Notes: generated from the sequence alone by a model not told the origin. A DNA stretch of 64,000 bases from JANWXD01 sp037446115 (GCA_037446115.1 JBBIJF010000002.1:62001-126000); one strand, 5' to 3'. Positions 7,697 to 17,353 are shown, counted from the first letter of the stretch. Numbers and translations: made by a program.

Positions 7697-8842
7697 ATGT
7701 TGCGAAAGATCAAGACTGCGGTGATCGGTGCGGGCTTCATGGGGCGTACCCATGCGGAGGCCATCCGGCGGCTGGGCCACGTGGAGATCGCGGCCGTAGC
7801 CGGCGTGGACGACGAGGAGGCCCGGCGCTTCGGAGACGCCATCGGCGTCGAGCGCACCACCGGAGATTACCGCACGATTCTGGACGACGCCTCAATCGAA
7901 GCCATCCACATCTGTACACCGAACGCGCTGCACTATCCCATCGCCAAGGCGGCCCTGGAGCGGGGCAAACACGTGCTGTGCGAGAAGCCGCTCACCATTA
8001 CGGCGGCGGAGGCAGCCGAACTGGTGGAGCTGGCGGGCCGCAACGGGCGTGTGAATTGCGTCAATCACAACCTACGCTATTATCCGGTCGTCCAGCAGAT
8101 CCGCCGCATGATCGAAAGCGGCGAGCTGGGCGAGATTCTGATCGTACAGGGGACCTATTCGCAGGACTGGCTGCTGTACGACACCGATTTCAACTGGCGC
8201 ATCGAATCCAAAGAAGGGGGACCGCTGCGGGCCATGGGCGATATCGGCTCGCACTGGATGGATCTCGTGCAGCACCTGACCGGGCTGTCCATCACGGCCC
8301 TGTGCGCCGATCTGGCGACCTTCCACAAGACCCGGAAGAAGCCCAAGGGCGCCATCGAGACCTTTGCGGGCAAGACGCTGCGGCCGGAAGATTACACGGA
8401 AGTGCCGATCGACACCGACGACTACGGGGCGGTGCTGCTCGAACTCGGCGACCGCGCCCGCGGCGCCTTCACGGTGAGCCAGGTGTCGGCGGGCTGCAAG
8501 AACCGGTTTCAGATGGAAATCTACGGCACGAAAGCCGGGGTGCAGTGGAACCAGGAAAAGCCGGATGAGCTTTGGATCGGCCAGCGCAACACGCCTAACC
8601 AGGTGATCATCAAAGATCCCTCGCTGCTCCATCCGAAAGCCGCCACTTTCGCGGATCTTCCGGGAGGGCACAGCGAAGGGTACGACGATGCGCACAAACA
8701 GGTCTTCCGGCGCTTTTACCGCAAGATCGCCGATCCCTCGGCGGAAACCGACTTTCCCACGTTCGCCGACGGCTTGCGCGGCATGAGACTGCTCGAGAAG
8801 GTACTGGAAAGCGCGCGATCGCGGGCGTGGGTTAGGGTCTGA
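7697..8842 (+). CDS. Gfo/Idh/MocA-family NAD(P)-dependent oxidoreductase
   Basis: A 381-residue dehydrogenase of the Gfo/Idh/MocA family, which oxidises or reduces sugars and related polyols. The N-terminal Rossmann fold is seen in KTAVIGAGFMGRTHAEAIRR. The signature HVLCEKPLTIT follows, with the conserved lysine, and the C-terminal alpha/beta domain carries DIGSHWMDLVQHLTG, a typical substrate-site block with His. No signal peptide is present. The ATG is preceded by AAAGGAG with a rather long spacing of about 13 bases, and no alternative in-frame start exists. The stop lies one base from the stop of the convergent cyclase gene. The substrate cannot be predicted from the sequence alone. Confidence 0.9.
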   Translation: MLRKIKTAVIGAGFMGRTHAEAIRRLGHVEIAAVAGVDDEEARRFGDAIGVERTTGDYRTILDDASIEAIHICTPNALHYPIAKAALERGKHVLCEKPLTITAAEAAELVELAGRNGRVNCVNHNLRYYPVVQQIRRMIESGELGEILIVQGTYSQDWLLYDTDFNWRIESKEGGPLRAMGDIGSHWMDLVQHLTGLSITALCADLATFHKTRKKPKGAIETFAGKTLRPEDYTEVPIDTDDYGAVLLELGDRARGAFTVSQVSAGCKNRFQMEIYGTKAGVQWNQEKPDELWIGQRNTPNQVIIKDPSLLHPKAATFADLPGGHSEGYDDAHKQVFRRFYRKIADPSAETDFPTFADGLRGMRLLEKVLESARSRAWVRV

Positions 8843-8843
8843 G

Positions 8844-9848
8844 CTAGCGGACCGCCAGCGGGCGCAGCGCGAAACCGGATACGGTCCCGCGCAGCCGGTT
8901 GGTGGCGGCAATGTAGGTGAAACGATAGACGCGGTCGCGGGCGAGTTCCTCGAGATGGTGGAACTCGCCGATGTGCACGCCCTGCTCGATGAGCAGGTAT
9001 TCGTGTACGGGGATGACGGCGCCGGGCAGCGCGGGGTCCTGGCCCACCTCGAGCCCGCTGGTGTCCGAGCCGATCATGACGGCGCCTTTCTGTTCGACCA
9101 GCCATTTGGCCCCCGCCAGGGTCAGGCCGGCGGAGTCATGCTGGGCGATGCGGGCGTGATCCGCGCCCGCCTCGCCCCAGTAGCGCAACGTTCCCGTACG
9201 AATCAGCACCACGTCCCCGGGCTCGACATCCACTTTTTGCGCGGCCAGGGCGGCCTGGAGTTCTTTGGGCCCGATGGGGAAATTGGCGGGCAAGGCTTCG
9301 ACACCTTTCCATCCGGCCACGTCAATGAGCACCGCGCGGGCGATGATCGGCGGAATCGAATCCGCATCCGCGCGCAGAATGCCGAAGTCCGTGCCGTAAT
9401 CCTGTTCGCGGAAGCCGTTGTACCAGTGATTGTCGGCCCCGCGGGTGATGTGGCCCAAGCCGTCAATCTGCGTGCCGACATTATCGGAGATGAACAGGGC
9501 GCAACTGTGGAACGCAAGCTGCCTGGGATTGGCGGCGAAGGCGGCCAGATCGCGGCCGCGCTTCAGACCCTCCGGGCTGCGGAAGGACATGATCTCGGTG
9601 GGGGAGTGACCCGGCCACTTGTAGGAGCGCCGGTCGAGCGGCACCCCCAGGTCATAGACGCGCCCGGTTTGAATCTCCCGGATGGCCCGGAGGACGCTCG
9701 CCGGGTCGGTGATGGCGTTGAGCGCCCCCACCTGATCATCTTTGCCGTAAACCCAGCCGTAGCCCTTGCCTTTTTGCCAGCCCTTGGGGTTTTGCGCCGC
9801 CGCCATCCCGGCGGCGCAGAAGGCAACTACAACAAGCCGCTGCCACAT
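8844..9848 (-). CDS. Exported cyclase-family protein (kynurenine formamidase-like fold)
   Basis: A 334-residue cyclase-family hydrolase with an N-terminal signal peptide (WQRLVVVAFCAAGMAAAQ). The conserved metal-site region reads SDNVGTQIDGLGHI. This matches the GTQxDxLxH branch of the family rather than the classical HxGTHxDxPxH, and the first His is Asn. Other family blocks are DLGVPLDRRS, DVVLIRTGT and IPVHEYLLIEQG. Homologues hydrolyse amide or lactone bonds of small molecules; the substrate here is unknown. I choose the ATG at 9848 because TACAAT lies 7 bases upstream with no ribosome-binding site, suggesting a leaderless transcript. In-frame ATGs at 9857 and 9881 would place that -10 inside the gene. 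Confidence 0.8.
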   Translation of the reverse strand: MWQRLVVVAFCAAGMAAAQNPKGWQKGKGYGWVYGKDDQVGALNAITDPASVLRAIREIQTGRVYDLGVPLDRRSYKWPGHSPTEIMSFRSPEGLKRGRDLAAFAANPRQLAFHSCALFISDNVGTQIDGLGHITRGADNHWYNGFREQDYGTDFGILRADADSIPPIIARAVLIDVAGWKGVEALPANFPIGPKELQAALAAQKVDVEPGDVVLIRTGTLRYWGEAGADHARIAQHDSAGLTLAGAKWLVEQKGAVMIGSDTSGLEVGQDPALPGAVIPVHEYLLIEQGVHIGEFHHLEELARDRVYRFTYIAATNRLRGTVSGFALRPLAVR

Positions 9849-9956
9849 GGAGAGCATTGTATCCGGCCGAGCCGGCCACACGCTTACGGTACGACGTACC
9901 GGCCCGGGCGCGCATTACACAGTCAGGGCACGCACGACGCGCCCTCTCCCCCAGCC

Positions 9957-10360
9957 TCACACGGGGGTCGCGCACCGCGCCGCTTTGAACGGCGGGGGAG
10001 CATGGAAACCGGCGAGGTAGCGCCGGCGCAGGCGTCCGATCACCTCGAACCAGTCCGGCGTTTCCGAAACCTTGTACCTCAGGATCTCTCCACCGGTCTT
10101 TTCGGTGATCGGATCGAGAGTCCCGTTCTCCGGCAAGATTTTCAGCGACGGAAGCGGCGGTCCTTCGCTCATGATGATCGGCGGGTAGGGGGAAAGACGC
10201 AGTGAAACGTCTCGGCGTCGAACACCTCGACGGCCTGCCGTCGGCTGGAATCGAGAATCTCGAAATCGTCCGGCTTCAGTCCGGGCACGATCCGGCCGGT
10301 CGGGCTGTGGAGGACCTGAATGTCTACCAGGACATGTGTTGCCCGTAATATTGCCGGCAT
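9957..10360 (-). pseudogene. Degraded VWFA-related gene (central VWA domain deleted, frameshifted)
   Basis: Two fragments in different frames match the two ends of the acidobacterial VWFA-related family. The 5' fragment (10360 to about 10172) encodes HVLVDIQVLHSPTGRIVPGL and then KPDDFEILDSSRRQAVEVF, the family's N-terminal beta domain. The 3' fragment (about 10172 to 9957) encodes PITEKTGGEILRYKV and IGRLRRRYLAGFHAPP, the end of the VWA domain. The central ~150 residues expected between them are missing and the frame changes near 10172. The intact relative at 4766-5878 has the same order of blocks with the centre present. I therefore read this as a deletion remnant rather than a functional gene. 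Confidence 0.65.
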
Positions 10361-10484
10361 AGTCCTGGTTAAGGAAGAGGGGTTGGCCTGAGAATCCATC
10401 GTCTTCGACCCAGGCGTTGCCGGCAACCGTCTGGCATTGGCCGAACAGCGGCACTGCGGTCGCCCCAGCCGCCCTCAGCCCGAT

Positions 10485-11951
10485 CTATCTCACCATCGCG
10501 GCCGCCCGATCGGCGAAGCCCAGAATGAGCGTGGGCCAGACGCCGAGCAGCATCGTCCCCACCGCGCAGATCCACAGCGTGGCCTTCATGGACGGCGAAA
10601 GCGAAGGGACCGCCGACGCCGCCTCGCCCGGCTCGCGCATGTACATCACGACGAGAATGCGGAGGTAATAATAAGCCCCGACGGCGCTGTTGAGCAGGCC
10701 AAGAACGGTAAGACCGGTCAAGTCCGCATCCAGAGCCGCTTTGAACACATAAAACTTGGCGAAGAAACCGGCGGTGGGGGGGACGCCGATGAGCGAGAGC
10801 AGAAACACGGCGAACAGGGCGGCCGCAGAGGGCTGCGTGACGGCCAGTCCCGCGAAATCGTCCACCTCCACGTAGCGTTCCCCTCGCCGCGAGAAGTGGG
10901 CGACCATGGCGAAGGCGCCGACGTTCATCAGGGCGTAGGCGGCGAGGTAGAACATGGCAGCCGACGCCCCCGCCTCCGAGTGCGCGGTGAGGGCCACGAG
11001 CACGTATCCTGCGTGCGCAATCGAACTGTACGCCAGCAGGCGCTTGATGTTGGACTGCACCAGCGCCGCCAGATTGCCGAGGGTCATCGAGACCAGAGCC
11101 GACCACCACACGAACGCGGCCCAGCGTGTTGCCGCAGGCTCGAAAGCCGTCAGAAACACCCGCAGGAACACGGCGAAGGCCGCCGCTTTGGGGCCTGCCG
11201 AAAGAAACGCCGCCACCGGTGCGGGAGCACCCTGGTAGACGTCCGGCGCCCACACCTGGAACGGCCAGGCTGAGACCTTGAATGCCAGCCCGGCGAACAG
11301 CATCGCGGCCGCCACGGCCACCAGCAGCTCGGAGGGCGCGGGCGCCGCCACGGTCAGCGCAGCGCGGATCTCCGACAAGTTGGTCGAACCCGTCATTCCG
11401 TAGATCCACGCCACACCATAAAGCAGGAACGCCGTGGCAAAGGACCCGAGCAGGAAGTACTTGAGCGCAGCCTCGGTAGACCGCAAATCCTCGCGCAGAT
11501 ACCCGGCGAGGATGTAACTCGAGATCGAAGAGATCTCCAGTCCGATGAAGATCATGATCAACTCGTTGGCTGCGGCCATGAGGGACTGGCCCGCCACCGA
11601 GTACAGCAGCAGCGCGTAGTATTCGCCGGGCTCGGCCTGCTCGCGCCGGAGGTAGGCGAACGAGACAAGCGCCGTGAGCAAGCCGACGCCGAGCACCAGC
11701 ATCCGGAAAAACGTGGCAAAGCCGTCCACCTCGATCATCTGGTGGAAGGCCGTGCCGCGGTGTTGATCCGCCGCCAGGGCCGCCGCCCCGGCGGCCAGCA
11801 GCGCTCCGAGCGAGATATAGCCGAACCGGTTGTCGGTGCGCCGGCGGGCGAAGGGCGCCAGCACCATAATCAGTGTGCCCGCCAGCGTGAGGATGATTTC
11901 CGGAGCGATCCGGAGCAGCTCCTGCTGGGTGGGCACCAAGCTAACGGGCAC
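10485..11951 (-). CDS. nuoN: NADH-quinone oxidoreductase subunit N
   Basis: A 488-residue antiporter-like membrane subunit of complex I and the last gene of the nuo operon. It has about 14 transmembrane helices and carries the conserved broken-helix and lysine regions typical of proton-pumping subunits (for example ALKYFLLGSFATAFLLYG, FKVSAWPFQVWAPDVYQGAP, and RLLAYSSIAHAGYVLVAL). The start is a GTG overlapping the nuoM stop by 11 bp, with GGAGG six bases upstream. It forms one of the three proton channels of the membrane arm. No obvious terminator is visible between its stop and the VWFA remnant downstream. Confidence 0.96.
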   Translation of the reverse strand: MPVSLVPTQQELLRIAPEIILTLAGTLIMVLAPFARRRTDNRFGYISLGALLAAGAAALAADQHRGTAFHQMIEVDGFATFFRMLVLGVGLLTALVSFAYLRREQAEPGEYYALLLYSVAGQSLMAAANELIMIFIGLEISSISSYILAGYLREDLRSTEAALKYFLLGSFATAFLLYGVAWIYGMTGSTNLSEIRAALTVAAPAPSELLVAVAAAMLFAGLAFKVSAWPFQVWAPDVYQGAPAPVAAFLSAGPKAAAFAVFLRVFLTAFEPAATRWAAFVWWSALVSMTLGNLAALVQSNIKRLLAYSSIAHAGYVLVALTAHSEAGASAAMFYLAAYALMNVGAFAMVAHFSRRGERYVEVDDFAGLAVTQPSAAALFAVFLLSLIGVPPTAGFFAKFYVFKAALDADLTGLTVLGLLNSAVGAYYYLRILVVMYMREPGEAASAVPSLSPSMKATLWICAVGTMLLGVWPTLILGFADRAAAMVR

Positions 11952-13485
11952 GGAGCACCTCCGCCGTAGCGCCGGAGTTCGGAACGAGCCGGCGGACGTG
12001 GAACTCCACGTTGTGCTGCGTTTGCTCGAGGATCCGCGCGTTAGCGGCCCCGATGGCGGGCAGGAAGGTCCGGGTGGCCGTCCCCATCCACACCATCAGC
12101 ACGATCAGAGGAAGGACGGCGGCCCACTCGCGCGGGTTCAGATCGCTCAAGTGCGCCCGCACCTCGGGACGCGCTTCGCCGAAGAAGGCACGCTGGTACA
12201 GCCACAGCATGTAGCAGGCCGACAGGATGATGCCGATGGCTGCGAAAACCGTCCAGCGGAAGTTCACCTGCGCGGTGCCCTGGAGCACGAGGTACTCGCC
12301 GACGAAGTTGTTGAGCACGGGCAGGCCGATGCTGGCAAGCGTGGTGATCATGAAGGCGGCCGCCAGGTTCGGCGCAGGCGTGGCCACTCCTCCGTAGTCT
12401 GCAATCTCCAGGGAATGACGCCGTTCGTACAAGAAACCCACCAGCACGAACAGCGCACCGGTGGAGATGCCGTGATTCAGCATCTGATAGACGGCTCCGT
12501 CGAGTCCCAACCGCGTGAAGGAGAAAATGCCGAGCACGACGAAGCCCAGATGGCTCACCGAGGAGTAGGCCACCAGTTTCTTCATGTTGGGCTGCACCAT
12601 GGCCACCAGGGCGCCGTAAATGATGCCGACGATGGCCAGGGCGGCGATCCAGGGCGCGTGCTCTCGCGAGGCTTCCGGAAACAGCGGCAGGCAGAACCGC
12701 AACAGCCCGTAGGTTCCCATCTTGAGCATGACGGAAGCCAGGATGACCGAGCCCGCGGTGGGCGCCTCCACGTGAGCATCCGGCAGCCAGGTGTGCAGCG
12801 GAAACAAGGGAACCTTGATGGCAAAGGCGAGGAAGAAACCGAGAAACAGCAGCGTCTCCTCGAGCGGGCTGAAGCGCAGGCGGCCGGCGGCCACGAGCGA
12901 CAGGATCGCGGGGTAATCAAAGGTCGCGGCCTGGGTGTAGAGGTAAATGATCGCCGCCAGCATCAACACCGATCCCGCCATCGTGAACAGGAAGAACTTC
13001 ACGGCGGCGTAGATGCGCCGCTCGTGACCCCAGACGCCGATCAAAAAGTACATGGGGATGAGCGAGACTTCCCAAAAGACGTAGAACAAGAACAAGTCGA
13101 GGGCGACGAAGACGCCGATCAGGCCGGACTCCATCAGGATCAGCAGGGCGTAGAACTCCTTGACGCGCCGGTCAATGTAGCGCCAGGAAACCAGCACGCC
13201 GACGGGCGTCAGCAGCGTCGAAAGGACGACGAGCCACAAACTCAGACCGTCAATGCCCACGTGGTAGCGGATGGCGGGAGAAGGAATCCAGGGCACGTCG
13301 GTGACGAACTGGTATCCGGGCCATGCGGCATCAAAGCGCACAGCCAGGCCGAGGGAGAGGCCGAAGACCAGCAGGGAAACGGCGAGGGCCGTAGCCCGGA
13401 TGGCCCGGTGATTGTGCCCGGGAATCGCCAGGATCAGGAGGAAGCCCAGAGCGGGAAGTGCCAGGCAGAGGTTCAGCAGCGTCAT
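11941..13485 (-). CDS. nuoM: NADH-quinone oxidoreductase subunit M
   Basis: A 514-residue antiporter-like membrane subunit of complex I with about 14 helices. Hallmarks are GIDGLSLWLVVLSTLLTP near the N-terminus, the conserved FLFYVFWEVSLIPMYFLIG glutamate segment, FAIKVPLFPLHTWLPDAHVE with the channel lysine, and KKLVAYSSVSHLGFVVLG. The ATG overlaps the nuoL stop in an ATGA arrangement and is preceded by GGGGAGG seven bases upstream, which fixes the start at 13485. It pumps protons in the distal membrane arm together with NuoL and NuoN. Confidence 0.97.
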   Translation of the reverse strand: MTLLNLCLALPALGFLLILAIPGHNHRAIRATALAVSLLVFGLSLGLAVRFDAAWPGYQFVTDVPWIPSPAIRYHVGIDGLSLWLVVLSTLLTPVGVLVSWRYIDRRVKEFYALLILMESGLIGVFVALDLFLFYVFWEVSLIPMYFLIGVWGHERRIYAAVKFFLFTMAGSVLMLAAIIYLYTQAATFDYPAILSLVAAGRLRFSPLEETLLFLGFFLAFAIKVPLFPLHTWLPDAHVEAPTAGSVILASVMLKMGTYGLLRFCLPLFPEASREHAPWIAALAIVGIIYGALVAMVQPNMKKLVAYSSVSHLGFVVLGIFSFTRLGLDGAVYQMLNHGISTGALFVLVGFLYERRHSLEIADYGGVATPAPNLAAAFMITTLASIGLPVLNNFVGEYLVLQGTAQVNFRWTVFAAIGIILSACYMLWLYQRAFFGEARPEVRAHLSDLNPREWAAVLPLIVLMVWMGTATRTFLPAIGAANARILEQTQHNVEFHVRRLVPNSGATAEVLRAR

Positions 13486-15338
13486 TGCCAGCCTCCCCAG
13501 AACCCGAAGGCCACGATGACGAGCACGGCTCCGAACAACACCCACGCCGCGTAACTCCGCACGTTGCCGGACTGGATCTGCCGGAGCGCCGCGCCGGCCC
13601 GTTGGGCCCGCGCCGCGAGGCCGTTGACCATCCCGTCAATCACGCCCACATCCATGCCGCGCCAGGCAAGCTTGTCGGAGCCCTCCACCACGGGACGGAC
13701 CACGGCCGCCGCGTAGATCTCGTCCACGAAGTACTTGTTGTAGACGAGCCGATAAAAGACTCCGAGCCGGGCGGCGACGCGGTCGGCCAGTCCGGGACGC
13801 GCCACGTAGAACCACCAGGCCGCGGCGATGCCGGTGAGCCCCGCGAGGACCGAGATCGCCACCAGTAGCATGTCGTGGCCTTGCTCGGAGGCGGGAAACA
13901 TGGGGGCAAGCCATGCCGGCACGGGGAAGTAGCCGCCGCCTAAAGACAGCAGCGCCAGCAGCGCCAGCGGCACCGTCATCACCGGCGGCGACTCGTGAGG
14001 ATGATGATGCGGATCGCCGCGATAGTCGCCGCAAAACGCCAGAAAGATCGCCCGGAAAACGTAGAAGGCCGTCAGCGCGGCCGTAATCACGCCGATCCAG
14101 TACAGCACCGGGGAATGATGGTGTGCCGCCAGCAGGATCGCGTCCTTGCTGTGAAAACCGGAGAAGGGGGGCACGCCCGCGATGGCCACCGCCGCGCACA
14201 GCAGCGTCCAGAAGGTAACGGGGGTGTGCTTGCGCAAGCCGCCCATTTTCCGCAGATCCTGCTCCCCGCCCAGGGCATGGATGACGCTGCCCGCCCCGAG
14301 GAACAGGAGCGCCTTGAAGAAGGCGTGGGTCACCAGGTGATAGATGCCCGCGGAAAAAGCGCCTGCGCCCGCCCCAAGAAACATGTATCCGAGCTGCGAG
14401 ATGGTCGAGTACGCGAACACTTTCTTGATGTCGTGCTGGGCCAGGCCGATCGTGGCCGCGAAAAACGCCGTGATCGCACCCACCCAGGCCACAGCCTCCA
14501 TGGCCAAGGGGGCGTGCAGGTAGATAGGGGCGCAACGGGCCGTCATATACACTCCGGCAGTGACCATCGTGGCGGCGTGAATCAGCGCCGAAACGGGCGT
14601 GGGGCCCTCCATGGCGTCCGGCAGCCACACATAGAGCGGCACTTGCGCAGACTTTCCGGTGGCGCCCACCAGGAGGAGCAGCCCGATCGCGGCGAGCAGG
14701 CCGGCGCCGGAGTCCACCGGGCGGGAGGCCACGGCCGAGAAAACGGTGTCGAAATCCAGCGTCCCGAAGTGGACGACGATCAGGTAAATGGCCAGCGAAA
14801 AACCGAAGTCCCCGATGCGGTTGACGATGAAAGCCTTCTTGCCAGCGTCGGCAGCGCTCTTTTTCAAAAACCAGAAGCCGATGAGCAAATAGCTGCACAG
14901 GCCCACGCCTTCCCAGCCCACGAACAGCAGCAGAAAGTTGGCCGCCATGACGAGCACCAGCATGAAGAACATGAACAGGTTCAGGTAGGCGAAGAAACGG
15001 TAGTAGCCGCCCTCGTGGGCCATGTAGCCGATCGAATAAACGTGAATCAGCAGGCCGACGCCCGTGACGACCAGCATCATGACGGCGCTGAGCCGGTCGG
15101 CGACCAGGTCGAAGCCGATGCGCAGATCGCCGCTCTCGATCCAGGTGAAGTAGCGCTCGACGTGCGGCGTCTCCAACGGGCCCAGCGCCGCCAGCGTCTT
15201 CAGCACCCAGAGGAACGAGAGAGCAACCGAACCGACGCCCACCGCATTGATAAAGGTTTTCGAAGCGCGGCGGCCCAAAAGCCCGTTCAGCAGGAAGCCG
15301 GCCAGCGGAAAGGCAGGAATCAGCCAGAGGTGTAGCAT
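13482..15338 (-). CDS. nuoL: NADH-quinone oxidoreductase subunit L
   Basis: A 618-residue complex I subunit, the distal antiporter-like protein of the membrane arm with the long lateral helix at its C-terminus. Conserved parts are DRLSAVMMLVVTGVGLLIHV, FVGWEGVGLCSYLLIGFW with the key Glu, GKSAQVPLYVWLPDAMEGPT with the channel Lys, and KKVFAYSTISQLGYMFLG. A His-rich cytoplasmic or periplasmic loop (GDPHHHPHESPP) lies near residue 440. The C-terminal ~120 residues include VYNKYFVDEIYAA, typical of the lateral helix anchor. It starts 3 bp after nuoK and overlaps nuoM by 4 bp, so translation is coupled. Confidence 0.97.
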   Translation of the reverse strand: MLHLWLIPAFPLAGFLLNGLLGRRASKTFINAVGVGSVALSFLWVLKTLAALGPLETPHVERYFTWIESGDLRIGFDLVADRLSAVMMLVVTGVGLLIHVYSIGYMAHEGGYYRFFAYLNLFMFFMLVLVMAANFLLLFVGWEGVGLCSYLLIGFWFLKKSAADAGKKAFIVNRIGDFGFSLAIYLIVVHFGTLDFDTVFSAVASRPVDSGAGLLAAIGLLLLVGATGKSAQVPLYVWLPDAMEGPTPVSALIHAATMVTAGVYMTARCAPIYLHAPLAMEAVAWVGAITAFFAATIGLAQHDIKKVFAYSTISQLGYMFLGAGAGAFSAGIYHLVTHAFFKALLFLGAGSVIHALGGEQDLRKMGGLRKHTPVTFWTLLCAAVAIAGVPPFSGFHSKDAILLAAHHHSPVLYWIGVITAALTAFYVFRAIFLAFCGDYRGDPHHHPHESPPVMTVPLALLALLSLGGGYFPVPAWLAPMFPASEQGHDMLLVAISVLAGLTGIAAAWWFYVARPGLADRVAARLGVFYRLVYNKYFVDEIYAAAVVRPVVEGSDKLAWRGMDVGVIDGMVNGLAARAQRAGAALRQIQSGNVRSYAAWVLFGAVLVIVAFGFWGGWQ

Positions 15339-15341
15339 GGC

Positions 15342-15650
15342 TTAAAACTTCAGCAGGCTCACTTCGTCCACTTCCAAGGTGCGGCGCGTGCGCACCAAGG
15401 CCAGAATGATGGCCAGTCCCACGGCAGCCTCCGCCGCGGCCACAACCATGACGAAGAAACTGAAGATGTGCCCGTCGGCCTGGCGGAACTGGTAGGAGAA
15501 CGCTACGAAGCTCAGGTTGACGGCGTTCAGCATCAGTTCGATGGACATGAAGACCGTGATGATGTTGCGCCGGATCAGAAAGCCCGCCACGCCGAGGGAA
15601 AACAGCACGGCGCTGAGGATCAGATACCAGGAAAGCGGCACCGCATTCAT
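15342..15650 (-). CDS. nuoK: NADH-quinone oxidoreductase subunit K
   Basis: A 102-residue, three-helix membrane subunit of complex I (MrpC homologue). The conserved membrane glutamates are visible in [19 protein letters not shown] and [17 protein letters not shown], which line the proton path near the quinone-coupling region. The length matches the family (about 100). The ATG at 15650 is preceded by AAGGAG nine bases upstream, and nuoJ ends 3 bp before it. Confidence 0.96.
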   Translation of the reverse strand: MNAVPLSWYLILSAVLFSLGVAGFLIRRNIITVFMSIELMLNAVNLSFVAFSYQFRQADGHIFSFFVMVVAAAEAAVGLAIILALVRTRRTLEVDEVSLLKF

Positions 15651-15653
15651 CGC

Positions 15654-16151
15654 TTACAGCTCCTTTCGGCCCAGCACGATGGCCCCGAGAATGGCGACCA
15701 AGATCAACACGGAGGTCACCTCGAAGGGCAGCACGTAACGGGTGAAGAGCAGCCGGCCGACTTCGGCGGGAGCGCCGCCCTGGAATTCTCCGAAGCGCAC
15801 CGCTTCGGAGGCCGGCAGCCGGGACTGAATGACGTAGCTCAACAGGCCCAGAAAGATCACCAGCACGGGCACGCCGAGATAGCGGGCGACGAAGGAACGG
15901 CCGGCGGGGCGTTCGGCGCCTGCGTTGAGCAGCATGATGACGAAGACGAACAGCACCATGATGGCGCCCGCGTAGACGATGACTTGCACGGCCGCGATGA
16001 ACTCTCCGCCGAGGAGCAGGTACAGCACCGCCAGCGAGCCCATCACGCCGATCAGCGACAGGGCGCTTGTGATGGGATGCGTCTGCACCACCAGATTCGC
16101 CGCACAGGTGACGGCGATCAATGCGAAGACGAGAAACAGAACTGCGTCCAT
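15654..16151 (-). CDS. nuoJ: NADH-quinone oxidoreductase subunit J
   Basis: A 165-residue membrane subunit of complex I (five helices). The characteristic third helix with its pi-bulge region is recognisable in GGEFIAAVQVIVYAGAIMVL, preceded by HPITSALSLIGVMGSLAVLY. The frame is open far upstream, inside nuoH, but the ATG at 16151 gives the usual N-terminus (MDAVLFLVFALIAV) and starts 2 bp after the nuoH stop. In most nuo operons nuoI lies between nuoH and nuoJ. Here there is no room for it. Confidence 0.95.
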   Translation of the reverse strand: MDAVLFLVFALIAVTCAANLVVQTHPITSALSLIGVMGSLAVLYLLLGGEFIAAVQVIVYAGAIMVLFVFVIMLLNAGAERPAGRSFVARYLGVPVLVIFLGLLSYVIQSRLPASEAVRFGEFQGGAPAEVGRLLFTRYVLPFEVTSVLILVAILGAIVLGRKEL

Positions 16152-16153
16152 AC

Positions 16154-17353
16154 TCAGCTCAGCTCCGGGAAAAGAGCCACGAGCAAACCCGTGGCCATCA
16201 AGTTCGCCATCGCCAGGGGGAACAGGAACTTCCAAGTGAACCGCATCAGCTGGTCGTAACGGAAGCGCGGCAGCGTGCCCCGCACCCAGATGAAAGAAAA
16301 CAGCAAGATGCCCGTCTTGGCCGCAAACCAGAACAGCGGCGCCAGCGCCGCCCGTGCCCCGGGAATCACGAAGCTCGCGGCCAGGATCCAGAACACGACG
16401 GCGATGATCGGCAGCGTCCTGCGGTCCCGCGGGCGGGCAGGGTGCGTGCCGTGGTACAAGGCGATGCCGCCGGCCAGGAAAAAGACTCCCGCCGGGGCCA
16501 GGTGGGAGCCGAACTCCGCCGGCCAAGCCGGGTGCCACCCGCCCAGGAACAGGATGGTCGCCAGCGCGCACCCGGTGATCATGTTGGCGTACTCGGCCAT
16601 GAAGAAGGCGGCAAACTTCATGCTGCTGTACTCGGTGTGGAAGCCCGCCACCAGTTCGTTTTCGGCCTCGGGCAGATCAAACGGCACGCGGTTGGTTTCC
16701 GCAAAGGCGCAGATCAAGAAAATCGCGAAGCTGAGGATCTGGGGAAAGGGCAGGCGGAAGATGTTCCACTTCGGCAAGAAGCCCAAATAGTAACCCTGCT
16801 GCGAGTCCACGATCTCGCGCAGACTCAGCGTATTGGCGAGCAACAGCACCGAGGCCAGGGCCACCGCCATCGGCAGCTCGTAGCTGATCATCTGGGCCGA
16901 ACTGCGTAGCCCGCCGAGCAGGGCATATTTGTTGTTGGAAGACCACCCGGCCAGCGCGACGGCATAGACGCTGACGGAGGAGATGGCCAGCAGGAACAGC
17001 AGGCCGATATTCAGATCCGTGAGCTGCACGGGAGTGCGGACGCCGAAGACCTCCACCTCGGGGCCGAACGGCACCACGGCGAATGACAACAGTGCCAGCG
17101 TGACGGCCAGGAACGGGGCGAGGATATACAGGAACTTGCTGGCATGGGACGGGATCAGGTCTTCTTTAGTCAGCAGCTTGATGACGTCGGCGAGCGGCTG
17201 GAGCAGGCCGTGCGGTCCCACGCGCGAAGGGCCCATCCGCAGCTGGATGTGCGCAATGACTTTACGCTCCACCCACTGCAGGTACGCCAGAGTGGTCATC
17301 AGCACGGCCGCGATGACCAGGGCCTTGATGACGCTCAGTGTGATGAAATCCAT
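16154..17353 (-). CDS. nuoH: NADH-quinone oxidoreductase subunit H
   Basis: A 399-residue membrane subunit of complex I that forms the quinone chamber together with NuoB and NuoD. Conserved segments are WVERKVIAHIQLRMGPSRVG, PHGLLQPLADVIKLLTKEDL, ISYELPMAVALASVLL and FAETNRVPFDLPEAENELVA, the acidic loop facing the quinone site. The ATG at 17353 matches the family N-terminus; upstream frame extension is ignored. There are 71 bp between nuoG and this gene, the largest gap in the operon. The partner genes nuoB and nuoI are not in the operon. Confidence 0.96.
   Translation of the reverse strand: MDFITLSVIKALVIAAVLMTTLAYLQWVERKVIAHIQLRMGPSRVGPHGLLQPLADVIKLLTKEDLIPSHASKFLYILAPFLAVTLALLSFAVVPFGPEVEVFGVRTPVQLTDLNIGLLFLLAISSVSVYAVALAGWSSNNKYALLGGLRSSAQMISYELPMAVALASVLLLANTLSLREIVDSQQGYYLGFLPKWNIFRLPFPQILSFAIFLICAFAETNRVPFDLPEAENELVAGFHTEYSSMKFAAFFMAEYANMITGCALATILFLGGWHPAWPAEFGSHLAPAGVFFLAGGIALYHGTHPARPRDRRTLPIIAVVFWILAASFVIPGARAALAPLFWFAAKTGILLFSFIWVRGTLPRFRYDQLMRFTWKFLFPLAMANLMATGLLVALFPELS

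Noticed and set aside
11830..13554. 574-codon plus-strand open frame
   Set aside because: It is antisense to nuoN/nuoM and rich in Gln, His, Glu and Gly from reversed membrane codons. The nuo frames have clear family motifs.
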